Shown here one piece after another: positions 54,011 to 62,687 of a stretch of 62,741 nucleotides of DNA (positions within the stretch are counted from its first letter, which is position 1; each line of letters starts with the position of its first letter). Source of the stretch: an uncultured Lachnospiraceae bacterium. GTDB lineage: Bacteria; Bacillota; Clostridia; Lachnospirales; Lachnospiraceae. Where the stretch lies: assembly GCA_934401915.1 (NCBI GenBank), contig CAKRSV010000012.1, forward strand, positions 1 through 62,741, given 5' to 3'. A program made the translations under genes and the position numbers. Below the pieces are notes generated by a model, which saw only the letters and a list, made by a program, of their open reading frames with translations, searched no databases and was not told where the DNA came from.

Positions 54011-54949
54011 TCAGATCAGATAAATAAAGTATGCAATCTCCCCAGCGAGCAGGATCGCACCGCCGACTCTTCCCAGCCTCTTGTTCTTCACTACACAGAG
54101 CCACAGGAGCACGGCAACCGCAATGCAGACAATGCTGTCGACAAAGAAGCTCTCCGCATAGACGATCGGCGTGATCAGCGAGGAAGTACCAATTACAAAC
54201 AGGATGTTGAAAATATTGCTTCCCACGATATTGCCCACCGCAATATCTGCCTTGCCCTTGATCGCCGCAGTGATGGAAGTCACCAGCTCCGGCAGAGAAG
54301 TACCGAATGCCACGATCGTCAGACCGATCAGTCTTTCGCTCATTCCAAAAATTCTTGCCAGTTCGGACGCCGAGTCGACTGCCAGATCCGATCCGACCAC
54401 GATCAGCGCGCCGCCGAGAACAATCAGCAAAAGCATCTTCCAGACAGGCATATCTACGCCCTCTCCCGGGATCTCCTCCAGCACGTCCGCACCGGATTTT
54501 GCCATCTTCCGCAGATAAAGCAGGTAGCAGATCATAAGCGCCCAGAGGATCAGACCGTCCGTCCGTGATACCAGATGATCCGTATAGCCAATCCCCATCA
54601 ACACGATGGAGACAAAAATAACATACGGGATTTCATACTTTACGGTAGATTTCTGTACCGCCACCGGACAGATCAGCGCCGTCAGTCCGAGGATCAGAAG
54701 AATATTCAGAATATTGCTTCCCACGATGTTGCCGATGGAGATCTCCGCGCTGCCTTTCAATGCTGCCGAAATGCTCACCGCCGCCTCCGGCAGGGAAGTA
54801 CCCATCGCGACGATCGTCAAACCGATCACAAGCTGCGGGATGCCAAACTTTTCAGCAACCTTGCTCGAGCCCTCCACAAACCAGTCCGCACCTTTTACCA
54901 GAAAGAAAAAGCCAAGTGCCAGTATCAATATCTGAATTACTACGTTCAT
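54011..54949 (-). CDS. Calcium/sodium antiporter (YrbG-like)
   Basis: This 312-residue CaCA-superfamily exchanger has ten spans in two inverted halves. Each half carries the ion-binding repeat: GTSLPEAAVS with IGNIVGSNILNIL in the first, and FGTSLPELVTS with VGNIVGSNIFNIL in the second. It probably expels Ca2+ in exchange for Na+ or H+. The start at 54949 has GAGGACGG upstream; the ATG four codons earlier overlaps that site. The lipoprotein gene upstream on the same strand is about 110 bases away. Confidence 0.92.
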   Translation of the reverse strand: MNVVIQILILALGFFFLVKGADWFVEGSSKVAEKFGIPQLVIGLTIVAMGTSLPEAAVSISAALKGSAEISIGNIVGSNILNILLILGLTALICPVAVQKSTVKYEIPYVIFVSIVLMGIGYTDHLVSRTDGLILWALMICYLLYLRKMAKSGADVLEEIPGEGVDMPVWKMLLLIVLGGALIVVGSDLAVDSASELARIFGMSERLIGLTIVAFGTSLPELVTSITAAIKGKADIAVGNIVGSNIFNILFVIGTSSLITPIVYAESFFVDSIVCIAVAVLLWLCVVKNKRLGRVGGAILLAGEIAYFIYLI

Positions 54950-55057
54950 TTCCGTCCTCATTTCCGAGCCGTCCGGTCTTTAAAAGTCCGCCGCTCTCCG
55001 TTTTTTGCCATCCGGGTAGATCGTCTTCCCGGATACACTGTTTTTCAAAAAGTCCCT

Positions 55058-55993
55058 CTACTGTTTCATCATAGAATAGATCACAAAGGTGGAAACATTC
55101 ATCATCTGATAAGATCCGTCCTCCTGCTGTTGCAGGGAAATGCCGTAATCGTACTTGGCATTGCTTGTCGTCTGCTGCTCCCCGTCAACATAGAGCACCT
55201 CCGGGAAAAGAACGAGATAGATGCCCTCGCCCTCCGAAAAGCCAAGGGACTGATTCTCCACATCACAGCCATAGACTCCCCTGTGCATATTTTTTTCGTC
55301 CTTGTCGCTCATCATGTACCACTCATAAGTGCCATCGTCGTTCAGCACAAGATAACCGCTGTCGCCAAGATCCCATTCACCGGTCAGAAATTCTCTCGCC
55401 TTTGCCTCCGCCTCCGCGTTGTCAGGCACGTTCATCACGATCGAATTCATCACCTTGAGCGCCTCAGTCTTTCCAGCCTCAAAGCTGTCTTTTGCCGCCA
55501 CATAGGAGACCGTGTAAGCATAGTAATTTCTCGCATAGAAACGCTGCATTGTCTCCATGTCGCTCCCGTTCTCCGTGTAACGGTAGCTCCATTCGTACCA
55601 GTTCTCGCCCTGCACCTCTACCAGCGTCGGCTCTTCGATTTCCTCGTAGCCCTCGTAAGTGGCATAAATCTGCCTGGACATTGAAATCATATCCAGCGGG
55701 TGCTGGTAGACTGACTCTCTGGACGCCGAAATGCCGAGAACCGATCCGTTCCCGTCCTCAAAGGCAAGACTGTTGTCTGCCTCCTGCGCAGTATCCTCCG
55801 ACCATACCGAATCATCGTAAAGCATTGCCAGACCTCCCAGCCCCGCCTGCTTCAGATGATCCTTGTCCGTGTACGTTTCCGTGCTCTGCGCCGTATCTCC
55901 GCTCTCCTTTTGTCCCGTGCTCTCTCCGCATCCGGTGAGCAGACCGGTGAGCAGCATACCGATACACAAAGCCGCCTGTATTCTTCTTTTCAT
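55058..55993 (-). CDS. Lipoprotein of unknown function
   Basis: This 311-residue exported lipoprotein has a basic N-terminus, a hydrophobic stretch and the lipobox LLTGC (Cys about 22), then a Ser/Thr/Glu-rich linker. A mixed alpha/beta body (about 45-215) contains WYEWSYRYTENGSDMETMQRFYARNYYAYTVSY. A C-terminal part (about 225-311) contains the beta-rich GEWDLGDSGYLVLNDDGTYEWYMM, which reads like a small beta-barrel repeated in other clostridial lipoproteins. I do not recognise the family. GGAGG lies 11 bases before the ATG at 55993. Confidence 0.75.
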   Translation of the reverse strand: MKRRIQAALCIGMLLTGLLTGCGESTGQKESGDTAQSTETYTDKDHLKQAGLGGLAMLYDDSVWSEDTAQEADNSLAFEDGNGSVLGISASRESVYQHPLDMISMSRQIYATYEGYEEIEEPTLVEVQGENWYEWSYRYTENGSDMETMQRFYARNYYAYTVSYVAAKDSFEAGKTEALKVMNSIVMNVPDNAEAEAKAREFLTGEWDLGDSGYLVLNDDGTYEWYMMSDKDEKNMHRGVYGCDVENQSLGFSEGEGIYLVLFPEVLYVDGEQQTTSNAKYDYGISLQQQEDGSYQMMNVSTFVIYSMMKQ

Positions 55994-56138
55994 TCTTCTA
56001 TTTTCCTCCCTGACTGCGTATCCCCCCGTCAAGGCTCCGTTCTCTTTCATTCGGAGCTAACCTGTTTATTTTATCGCAATTCAGGGAAAATAACAATATA
56101 TTCCGCTTTTTTCGGAAAACTTTCATAACAGTTCAGCC

Positions 56139-56202
56139 ATAGAAAGAACCACAGACCGGACGGGGTGCTTGCACCCAAAGGACAGGCTGTGGTTCTTTCT
56201 AT
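56139..56202 (-). terminator. Long hairpin after the TSUP gene
   Basis: ATAGAAAGAACCACAG (56139-56154) pairs perfectly with CTGTGGTTCTTTCTAT (56187-56202), with an inner GGGTGC/GCACCC stem. It lies 60 bases beyond the TSUP stop. The following U-tract is short. Confidence 0.7.
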
Positions 56203-56264
56203 GAGCGGAATGCACTCAGATGAAATAAATGATGAGCCGCTATGCGGCGACGGCATCTAAAAAT

Positions 56265-57038
56265 CTACAGATAATTTACCGCCAAAATGGCGACGCTTGT
56301 GATGATCATCACCACGCCGACCACCCGGTTCAGGGTAACTGCGCTCGCCCGGTTCGCAATGACCGCCGCGATCTTCGCCCAAAGCAGCGTAAAGACAACG
56401 CACAGGATTAGGCCGGTCACATCCGGCATCCCTCCAATCACAAAATGACTCACACCGCCCGTCAGAGCTGTGAACGCCATGATAAACACACTCGTTCCGA
56501 CCGCCATGTGCATTTCATATCCCAGGAAGGAAGTCAGGACAAAAAGAAGCATCATGCCACCGCCTGCGCCGACAAAACCGCAGATAAAGCCTACGATAAT
56601 CCCGCCGATCAGAGATTTGATGATCTGCTCTCTGCGCCCCACCGCCGCCATCTGTTCCTTCGTGGTGGTCACCGGCTTTAACAGAAACCGCAAGCCGATA
56701 AACAGCATGGCGATCTGCATCGTACCGCTCATCGCCCGCTCCGGGAGCAGACTTGATACAAAGCTGCCGACCACCGTCATGCACAAGACGCTCCCCAGAA
56801 GCACCAGACTGTTTTTGACATCCAGATTCTTGTGTTTGCGGTATGTCCAGGCGCTGCTTGCGCTTGCCAGCACATCGCTGGCGAGTCCGATTCCGACCGC
56901 CTGATAAGCGGGTATACCCAAAAAGGTCATCAGCAGCGGCCCGATCACCGCCGCCGCGCTCATCCCGGCAAATCCCGTGCCGATCCCGGCACCGGCTCCC
57001 GCCAGAAAACAAACCAGTATTTTGATCCATAATGTCAT
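56265..57038 (-). CDS. TSUP family sulfite/sulfonate exporter (TauE/SafE)
   Basis: This 257-residue membrane protein has about eight spans. The family repeats are GAGAGIGTGFAGMSAAAVIGPLL near the N-terminus and GFICGFVGAGGGMMLLFVLTSFLG in the second half. Members move sulfite, sulfoacetate, organosulfonates or related anions; the substrate here is not known. It follows the MarR-type gene by 15 bases and is presumably repressed with it. Confidence 0.88.
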   Translation of the reverse strand: MTLWIKILVCFLAGAGAGIGTGFAGMSAAAVIGPLLMTFLGIPAYQAVGIGLASDVLASASSAWTYRKHKNLDVKNSLVLLGSVLCMTVVGSFVSSLLPERAMSGTMQIAMLFIGLRFLLKPVTTTKEQMAAVGRREQIIKSLIGGIIVGFICGFVGAGGGMMLLFVLTSFLGYEMHMAVGTSVFIMAFTALTGGVSHFVIGGMPDVTGLILCVVFTLLWAKIAAVIANRASAVTLNRVVGVVMIITSVAILAVNYL

Positions 57039-57053
57039 ATCGTTCTCCTCCTT

Positions 57054-57497
57054 TTATATGCCATCTGTATCGGACGGTTCCAGCCCATCCGCTGCATTCT
57101 GACACATACGTGTAAATATTTCTTTGCAGACCGTTATCTCTTCTTCTGTAAATCCCTGCAGCAGCCTGTGTCCAAACGCCTGCTGCACGCGCTCTCCATC
57201 CTCAGTCACCGGCTTCGCTCTCTCCAGAAGACGAAGATGCCTGGTCTTTTTATTTCCCGGCTCATATCTGCCCAGAAGATATCCGGCACTCTCCAGTTCC
57301 TTCAGCGCCGCGGAAACATGCGATTTGGTAAGCTGACGGATCCTCACGATATCTGCCGCCGTATTATACTTTGGGTTGTTATGCAGAAACATCAAAATAT
57401 CGTACTGCATCTGCGTCAGCCCGTACTTTTCCCTGACTGGTTTCGTGTACTTTTCATACAGCGCGGCGATCAGCTTTTGCTTCTCCCAGAAAATCAT
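57054..57497 (-). CDS. MarR family transcriptional regulator
   Basis: This 147-residue winged-helix repressor has a helix-turn-helix at about 50-72 (NTAADIVRIRQLTKSHVSAALKELESAGYL) and a wing with Asn-Lys-Lys-Thr-Arg. GGAGAAAG precedes the ATG. It heads the MarR/TSUP operon, whose strong promoter is overlapped by a perfect palindrome, so it probably autorepresses and is released by a ligand handled by the transporter. Confidence 0.9.
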   Translation of the reverse strand: MIFWEKQKLIAALYEKYTKPVREKYGLTQMQYDILMFLHNNPKYNTAADIVRIRQLTKSHVSAALKELESAGYLLGRYEPGNKKTRHLRLLERAKPVTEDGERVQQAFGHRLLQGFTEEEITVCKEIFTRMCQNAADGLEPSDTDGI

Positions 57498-57520
57498 GTA
57501 CTTTCTCCTCAGTTTTGCTT

Positions 57521-57566
57521 ATTGTTCTATTTAGAACAATTATAGCAGATAAAAAACGCCTGTCAA
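57521..57566 (-). promoter_or_regulatory. Promoter and MarR-type operator
   Basis: On the minus strand TTGACA (57566-57561), a 16-base spacer and TATAAT (57544-57539) are both consensus hexamers. The perfect dyad ATTGTTCT-N4-AGAACAAT (57521-57540) overlaps the last base pairs of the -10 and the start site. Confidence 0.88.
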
Positions 57567-57603
57567 TGCTCGGAATGAGACATACGTCAAGATATTTTTC
57601 TTT

Positions 57604-57678
57604 TTATGTAACACGAAATGCGAAACAAATAAAGAAAACCAATAATGAAATTACCAAATAAATAATCGCAGCAGCCAT
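57604..57678 (-). CDS. 24-residue hydrophobic membrane peptide
   Basis: A short frame from ATG 57678 follows the strong ribosome site GCAGGAGGATAGAT. The peptide begins MAAAIIYLVISLLVFF and ends FRVT: one transmembrane helix with a single positive charge at the end. It lies 178 bases downstream of the CPBP protease gene on the same strand and could be part of that operon. No known family is recognised. The near-perfect ribosome site and the helix pattern are the only support. Confidence 0.5.
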   Translation of the reverse strand: MAAAIIYLVISLLVFFICFAFRVT

Positions 57679-57856
57679 ATCTATCCTCCTGCCCCAAAAT
57701 AGTAACTTACCAACTCAACAACTTTGATTGAATAAACACATAATTTAAAAGTTCTATAAGTGGAATAATCCAACTAATCCCATGAACCAAGGTATTATAT
57801 AAAATCGTCATCTGAGAACTGAAATTTGTGGGTGAGATTGAATATCTCTTTAATAC
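57679..57856. other. AT-rich non-coding gap after the CPBP gene
   Basis: Nothing recognisable is seen apart from the ribosome site of the 24-residue ORF. Together with the promoter/operator and the small ORF it completes the 57541-57856 gap. Confidence 0.4.
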
Positions 57857-58744
57857 TCAATTCCTTTTCGTCTTTACGCAAATGATGACTGCTACAATAA
57901 TCATTGGAATCATACTGATAATACCAATATATGCTGGACCTAGAATTGCCATATTGGAATATTCAGGTTTTACCAGATATGCAAAGATGGTAAATGCATT
58001 GATAGCACCATGCATAAGGGATGGCAACCAAATGGTTTCTGTCTTTTCATATACATAATCAAGTAAAATACCCATCATAATAGTAGAGATACAGAATACG
58101 ATTGGCCCAAGTACCGGTGCGCCGATATATTCTTTTCCATACTCATAACCGGCAAAAATCATGATCGGCCAGTGCCAAGCACCCCAGATTGCACCACCCA
58201 CAATACGGCCTTTGGTGTCACCAAACTTTTTCTTCAAATACGGATACAGTGCACCTCGCCAACCAACCTCTTCGCCTAATGCGACAAACATATTCAGAAA
58301 TGGTGCAATTGTCACAGCTTGAACAGACGTAATCAGCAGATACATTGGTATCGTGATACCCTGTGCCTCGAACTGTTCCAACGCTCCCGCTTCCTCTAAA
58401 AGACCTCTTAACGTCATAAATTCAGAGTCAAATGTATCCGGGAAAATCACAAAAAACAAGACCCCTCCAAGGATACTTAATAACGCCGGCATCCAAAGGG
58501 CAAAGAATACATAACGAAGTTTCCCTTTTAAATGTGGTACCCATCCCATACCTTTTAGCGGGATTCTGGCTACCAGTACACCAAGGAACGGCATAAACAT
58601 GGTAATCATCACTATAACAGTAAACACTATCTGATTTCCATTATTACTAAAAACACTTGCTATCATTTCTAAAATCCAAGCTAGTCCAAATGCGACTGCC
58701 ATGTATATCACAAATTGTTTCTTACTCAAATTAATTGTTTCCAT
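57857..58744 (-). CDS. CPBP family intramembrane metalloprotease
   Basis: This 295-residue, eight-span membrane protein has the CPBP (Abi/CAAX protease) motifs: EEVGWRG (158-164) with the catalytic Glu pair and Arg, HWP (His191), and a third motif with His245 and Asn249. Relatives process prenylated or small peptide substrates, and in Firmicutes they often serve bacteriocin immunity. It starts in a one-base overlap (TAATG) with the upstream MerR-type gene. Its substrate is unknown; the small membrane peptide nearby is one candidate. Confidence 0.88.
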   Translation of the reverse strand: METINLSKKQFVIYMAVAFGLAWILEMIASVFSNNGNQIVFTVIVMITMFMPFLGVLVARIPLKGMGWVPHLKGKLRYVFFALWMPALLSILGGVLFFVIFPDTFDSEFMTLRGLLEEAGALEQFEAQGITIPMYLLITSVQAVTIAPFLNMFVALGEEVGWRGALYPYLKKKFGDTKGRIVGGAIWGAWHWPIMIFAGYEYGKEYIGAPVLGPIVFCISTIMMGILLDYVYEKTETIWLPSLMHGAINAFTIFAYLVKPEYSNMAILGPAYIGIISMIPMIIVAVIICVKTKRN

Positions 58745-59472
58745 TATGCATCCACCTCTTTTCTATATACTTCCAAACTCCAAATTTTCCTCCTACAACT
58801 AGGACAAGTTAACTTTCTCATCTTTGGATTATGATTTGCCAACAGAGTTTCCATTTTCCTTGGTTGAAATCTGGTATGGCATTCCGGACAAATATACTCT
58901 ATCCGTTTGTACCAATAGTTTGCTAAAAAGACAGCACAAATAGTATACACTGCCGTAGTTACAAAAAATGGTATCCAAATTCCTTGTAATATACCAATAA
59001 CAAAAGTTACAATTCCTGTGATTTCTACAGGAATTCCTACGATCAGCATTTTTTTGTACATTTTCTTTCGCTTTTCTTTTTCCTCCATAATTGACGATAT
59101 GTCATGAATTGTTTTTTGTGAGCCATCCTTGAAAGAAGTCAAAAAATTTCTTATATTTTTTATTTTTTCTAATTGCTCTGTTTTTTTCTTAATATCTGCC
59201 TGAAGGTTTTTATTCAGTTCATCAAGCAAAAGTTCAATTACTTTTTTAGACTCATCAGATTCCAATATTTCAGCAATATCTTTAATAGAGATATCTAAGT
59301 CTCTCAAAAAGCATATTGTTTCCAATGTAGCAACATCCTTTTCAGAGAACAGTCTTCGTCCTCCCTCTGTCAAATCCGTTGGCACAAGAATACCTCTTTC
59401 ATCATAGTATTGAATGGTTCTTACTGAAACATTACACTTCTTTGCAAGTTCTCCTGTTGTATATAATGACAT
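58744..59472 (-). CDS. MerR-type regulator with membrane spans and a zinc-ribbon tail
   Basis: In this 242-residue protein a MerR helix-turn-helix occupies 1-70 (LYTTGELAKKCNVSVRTIQYYDERG). A coiled-coil dimerisation helix follows (about 80-125), then two membrane spans (about 140-195), then a zinc-ribbon-like tail with CPEC and CPSC pairs. The membrane segment implies the regulator is tethered, unlike ordinary MerR proteins. The start at 59472 has AGGAGG upstream; the longer frame is rejected. A pair of dyad elements in the upstream region (59505-59543) is the probable binding site. Confidence 0.85.
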   Translation of the reverse strand: MSLYTTGELAKKCNVSVRTIQYYDERGILVPTDLTEGGRRLFSEKDVATLETICFLRDLDISIKDIAEILESDESKKVIELLLDELNKNLQADIKKKTEQLEKIKNIRNFLTSFKDGSQKTIHDISSIMEEKEKRKKMYKKMLIVGIPVEITGIVTFVIGILQGIWIPFFVTTAVYTICAVFLANYWYKRIEYICPECHTRFQPRKMETLLANHNPKMRKLTCPSCRRKIWSLEVYRKEVDA

Positions 59473-59504
59473 ATCCTGCCTCCTTTCAAGGCCCATATTA
59501 GTAT

Positions 59505-59543
59505 ATAACGCTGCGTGACAAGCAATATATCACGCTGCGTTAT
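59505..59543 (-). promoter_or_regulatory. MerR-type operator pair
   Basis: ATAACGCTGCGTGA (59505-59518) and TCACGCTGCGTTAT (59530-59543) are inverted repeats with one mismatch and an 11-base gap. Each core ACGCTGCGT is itself almost palindromic. On the minus strand TTGCTT, a 19-base spacer and TAATAT give the long spacer typical of MerR-activated promoters. Confidence 0.65.
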
Positions 59544-59609
59544 TTTTTACGCAAATAATTAATTTCTCATATCAACCAGACAGTGAGAGAAATTCAAATT
59601 TCACATTCC

Positions 59610-60104
59610 TTATCTTGTAATAACCATATTACATCTTCCCCATAATTCATCCTTAAAACGAAACGCATTCTCTGTTAATGTACGTTCTTTAAATCCTACT
59701 TTTTCATAACATTTCTTTGCACTGGGATTCTCTGGAAAAACATTCAATTGCACAGCATCTGCTTTCGCTATTTCAAAGGCATATTTAACAGCCAGTTTTA
59801 TCATTTCACATCCATACCCTTTATTCCTTATAGCATTGTCAACCACTACAAATTTGAGCATCCCTTCATTTGTATTCAAATTCACTGAAAAGCAGAAAAA
59901 ACCAACCAACTGTCCATCATCCGTAGTTGCAACAAAGGGACTATCACCAAATCGTTCTTCCGCTTCTTGCAATAAATCATCAAAACCTTTTTTCTCCAGT
60001 GGATAAGGTATTAAATTCGCACACCATAGAGCATGTGAACGTTCCTCTGTTATCCATGGGGATATAGTATTAAAATCTTTATTTTGGTATGGTCTTATTC
60101 TCAT
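59610..60104 (-). CDS. GNAT family N-acetyltransferase
   Basis: This 164-residue acetyltransferase has the acetyl-CoA loop VVVDNAIRNKGYGCEMIKLAV (about 95-115) and a C-terminal NVFPENPSAKKCYEKVGF, classic for RimI/PAT-like enzymes. The substrate is unknown. The start at 60104 (MRIRPYQNKDF) has AAGGCGG upstream; the frame from 60167 adds 21 unlikely residues. It is AT-rich, like the neighbouring genes. Confidence 0.88.
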   Translation of the reverse strand: MRIRPYQNKDFNTISPWITEERSHALWCANLIPYPLEKKGFDDLLQEAEERFGDSPFVATTDDGQLVGFFCFSVNLNTNEGMLKFVVVDNAIRNKGYGCEMIKLAVKYAFEIAKADAVQLNVFPENPSAKKCYEKVGFKERTLTENAFRFKDELWGRCNMVITR

Positions 60105-60240
60105 TGTTATAATCCGCCTTTCTGCGAAAGGCACCAATGCGTCATGAAACGTTCGATTGCCTTTCACTATCTATTATAGTTTCCTTCTGATATTATTTAC
60201 CTATAAGACTGACATACTACAGAACACGTGGAGGTGAGTG

Positions 60241-60371
60241 GCGGGGCTGTATAGCGGCGACCTCGTATTGTTATATGTTGTCGGTCATCCGTTAAGGCAT
60301 CAATGAGTGGCGCATTACAGCAGCCCGTAAACTTATCTCTTCCGAAGTCGACTCGATCTCGCCGGATGACC
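60241..60371 (+). ncRNA. Candidate IS110 bridge (seek) RNA region
   Basis: The 200 bases upstream of the IS110-type gene are non-coding but structured. GGTCATCCG (60283-60291) pairs with CGGATGACC (60363-60371), and GGGCTG (60244-60249) pairs with CAGCCC (60321-60326). IS110 elements encode a guide RNA in such an end region. The specific loops cannot be assigned without related copies. Confidence 0.45.
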
Positions 60372-60416
60372 AGTCACTGTCAGTCTTATAACTATAAATT
60401 TCAGGAGGTTTCTTTA

Positions 60417-61487
60417 TTGTCATTTAAAATTTAACTGCTGTGGACTTGATGTCCACAAAACATGGATCTACGCCTGTATCGGTATCACTGACTCCAACAA
60501 TCGTACTGAATATAAGCAGGCTCGCTTTTCTTCCTTTACTAAAGGATTGAATGAGCTGTGTGATTGGCTTACCAAATATAACTGTGCAGATGTTTGTATG
60601 GAATCAACCGGAAAATACTGGATCCCTGTTTTTAACATTTTAGAGCAACACAATCTATGGGTTACTCTTTCTCATCCCAAATACACAAAACCAATGAAAG
60701 GGAACAAGACCGACCGCAAGGATGCGAAATGGATTTGTGACCTTTACATGTGTGGAATGGTAAAACCTTCTTTCATTCCACCTGCTGACATCAGAGAACT
60801 TAGAGATCTTGTAAGATACCGATATAAACTCACCTGTATGATTACTGGTGAGAAGAATCGTGCTCAGATTTCAAAAGAACAAGCTGTTAAACTTAGACAG
60901 TGTCTTGATCACATCGATGAACTGAACAAGCACATTTCAGAAGTAGAACAGGAAATCCTTCGTCTCAGTGATAAATATGAGGCTGCTTTAAACTTAATAA
61001 GGACTGTTCCCGGATTCGATAAAAATCCGATGACTGCTGTTCAAGTGCTTTCAGAGATTGGTGGTGATATGTCTGTCTTCCCCACAGCGAAACACCTCGT
61101 CTCATGGGCAGGATGCTGTCCTCGTAACGATCAAAGCAATCAAAAAATCAAATCCACTCGGATTTCCCGTGCTGGTTCTTATTTTAAACCAGTTTTGGTG
61201 CAAGTTGCAAATGCTTTAATAAAATCTAAGAAGCATCCTAAATTTATTACACGTTATAAGCGCATTAAAGTTCGCCGTGGTCACAAGAAAGCCATCATTG
61301 CCATCTGTCGTATGAGATCCTGACCGCTATCTGGCATATACTCACAGATTTAAAACCGTATACACCTGAAGGTTTTCTTGAATCTCGTCCCGTGAAAGAA
61401 GAAAAGACTCTTACCACTTCACAGGCACTTAATCTCCTTAAGTTACGAGGATATGTCATAAAAGATGATCCTCTTCCAACCTCCTGA
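60417..61487 (+). pseudogene. IS110 family transposase, two frameshifts
   Basis: IS110 transposases use a RuvC-like DEDD domain plus a C-terminal serine domain and an element-encoded guide RNA. The best start is TTG at 60417 after AGGAGGTTTC, but an extra A in the run at 60426-60429 throws the frame off before CCGLDVHKTWIYAC. Near the end, two extra bases after CRM (about 61315-61318) cause a stop at 61321. Removing them restores LTAIWHIL and continues to the true stop at 61487. The middle is intact (KTDRKDAKWI; RTVPGFDKNPM; SWAGCCPRNDQSNQK). The copy is probably inactive. Exact element ends were not located. Confidence 0.82.
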
Positions 61488-61648
61488 TTAGGTGTTGCGT
61501 TAATATTTAATTTTTAAAACCAGCTAGTTAGGTGGTTTGTTTGCTATGCTCTTCTTTTTTGAGGTGTCCTCTACTTTCTTGTTTCAAACTTTACCTCGTA
61601 AACTTCAAATTCGTCTCTCGGTTAAACACACCAGCTTACTGAAATTTG
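61488..61648. other. IS110 right flank, non-coding
   Basis: No gene is seen. The IS110 right end should lie in this stretch, but no terminal repeat could be identified by eye. Confidence 0.35.
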
Positions 61649-62254
61649 TTACTGAGTCTTTTGGAAATGCTTATATGCTAATACACCAATAGGAAGAAAA
61701 TATACACACCAACATAATAGTGCAATAGTACCTCCGTTTCCAGTTTCTCCGCTTTCCATGCTTGTGAATACACCTGTCATCGGCATAATAAAACATCCAA
61801 TAAAAAAAACGCCATGTAGTATCATCAAATATTTCAGCCACTTGTCCGCTTTCGAACTTGGATTGATAGAAAGACCAATAAATAATGTGGAAAGTGCCAT
61901 CATTCCGTAACCAAGCAAATCATAATTGAATAACAGACCACCACGTTGAAAATCTAATATTCGAACGGCTTGCTCATTCAGACCGCCCAATTGAACGCTC
62001 GTTGTCTGGGCATAATATACTAATAGAACCATCACCGCATAGATAACGGCAATAACAACACCGACACTGGCAGAAACTTTCCGTTCTTCGCAGCATTCAT
62101 ATTGAAACCCTACTGCCATCATAATGTATCCCAGAGGTAAAAACATACACACGAGATATGAGACAAATGGTAAATCAGCAATCAGACATATAGCAAAAAG
62201 AAATACAGTAATTGTTACGACTACTGCTCCAATTTTGGAAATTATTTTGTTCAT
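61649..62254 (-). CDS. Multi-span membrane protein of unknown function
   Basis: This 201-residue integral membrane protein has six hydrophobic spans and short loops, with a Cys-Cys pair after the second span (FQYECCEERK). I do not recognise a family. The ribosome site before the ATG is GGAGG-like (rc of CCTCC at about 62262-62266). Its gene lies downstream of the VOC gene on the same strand with a 51-base gap, so they may be co-transcribed. The AT-rich composition matches the rest of the island. Confidence 0.6.
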   Translation of the reverse strand: MNKIISKIGAVVVTITVFLFAICLIADLPFVSYLVCMFLPLGYIMMAVGFQYECCEERKVSASVGVVIAVIYAVMVLLVYYAQTTSVQLGGLNEQAVRILDFQRGGLLFNYDLLGYGMMALSTLFIGLSINPSSKADKWLKYLMILHGVFFIGCFIMPMTGVFTSMESGETGNGGTIALLCWCVYFLPIGVLAYKHFQKTQ

Positions 62255-62305
62255 AATCTTTCCTCCACAACTTGCGATTTTCTTGATTCTACAAACTTGA
62301 AGTTG

Positions 62306-62656
62306 TTATATTGGTGTTGTTATTTCAATATGATTACCTTCTGAGTCAACAAATTCGGCAACCCAATTCCTACCTATTTTAGTTAACGGAAAACAAATTT
62401 CCTTTTCTTGAATTTTAGAAATAAGCATATCATAGCTTTCTACGCTGATACTCGGCAAACAATTACTTCCAAAAGTATGACTTTCATTAACAATGGTGTA
62501 TGCAAATAAACCAAACCGGAACCCATTTATATCAAATATGCTGTATAATTTATCACGTTCGGTAACCGGCTGTTCGAAAAAATCTTCATAGAACTTTATC
62601 GCTCTATTCATATCTTCTACACATATATATAGTGAGCAAATATTGCACTTCATCAT
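62306..62656 (-). CDS. VOC family (glyoxalase/bleomycin-resistance-like) protein
   Basis: This 116-residue protein has the two beta-alpha-beta-beta-beta modules of the VOC fold: ICSLYICVEDMNRAIKFYEDFF at the start and VAEFVDSEGNHIEITTPI at the end, where the Glu would be a metal ligand. It could be a lyase, isomerase or antibiotic-binding protein; the ligand is unknown. GGAGGAATA precedes the ATG. Confidence 0.85.
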   Translation of the reverse strand: MMKCNICSLYICVEDMNRAIKFYEDFFEQPVTERDKLYSIFDINGFRFGLFAYTIVNESHTFGSNCLPSISVESYDMLISKIQEKEICFPLTKIGRNWVAEFVDSEGNHIEITTPI

Positions 62657-62687
62657 TATTCCTCCAAATTCAAATAAACGCGTGCTT

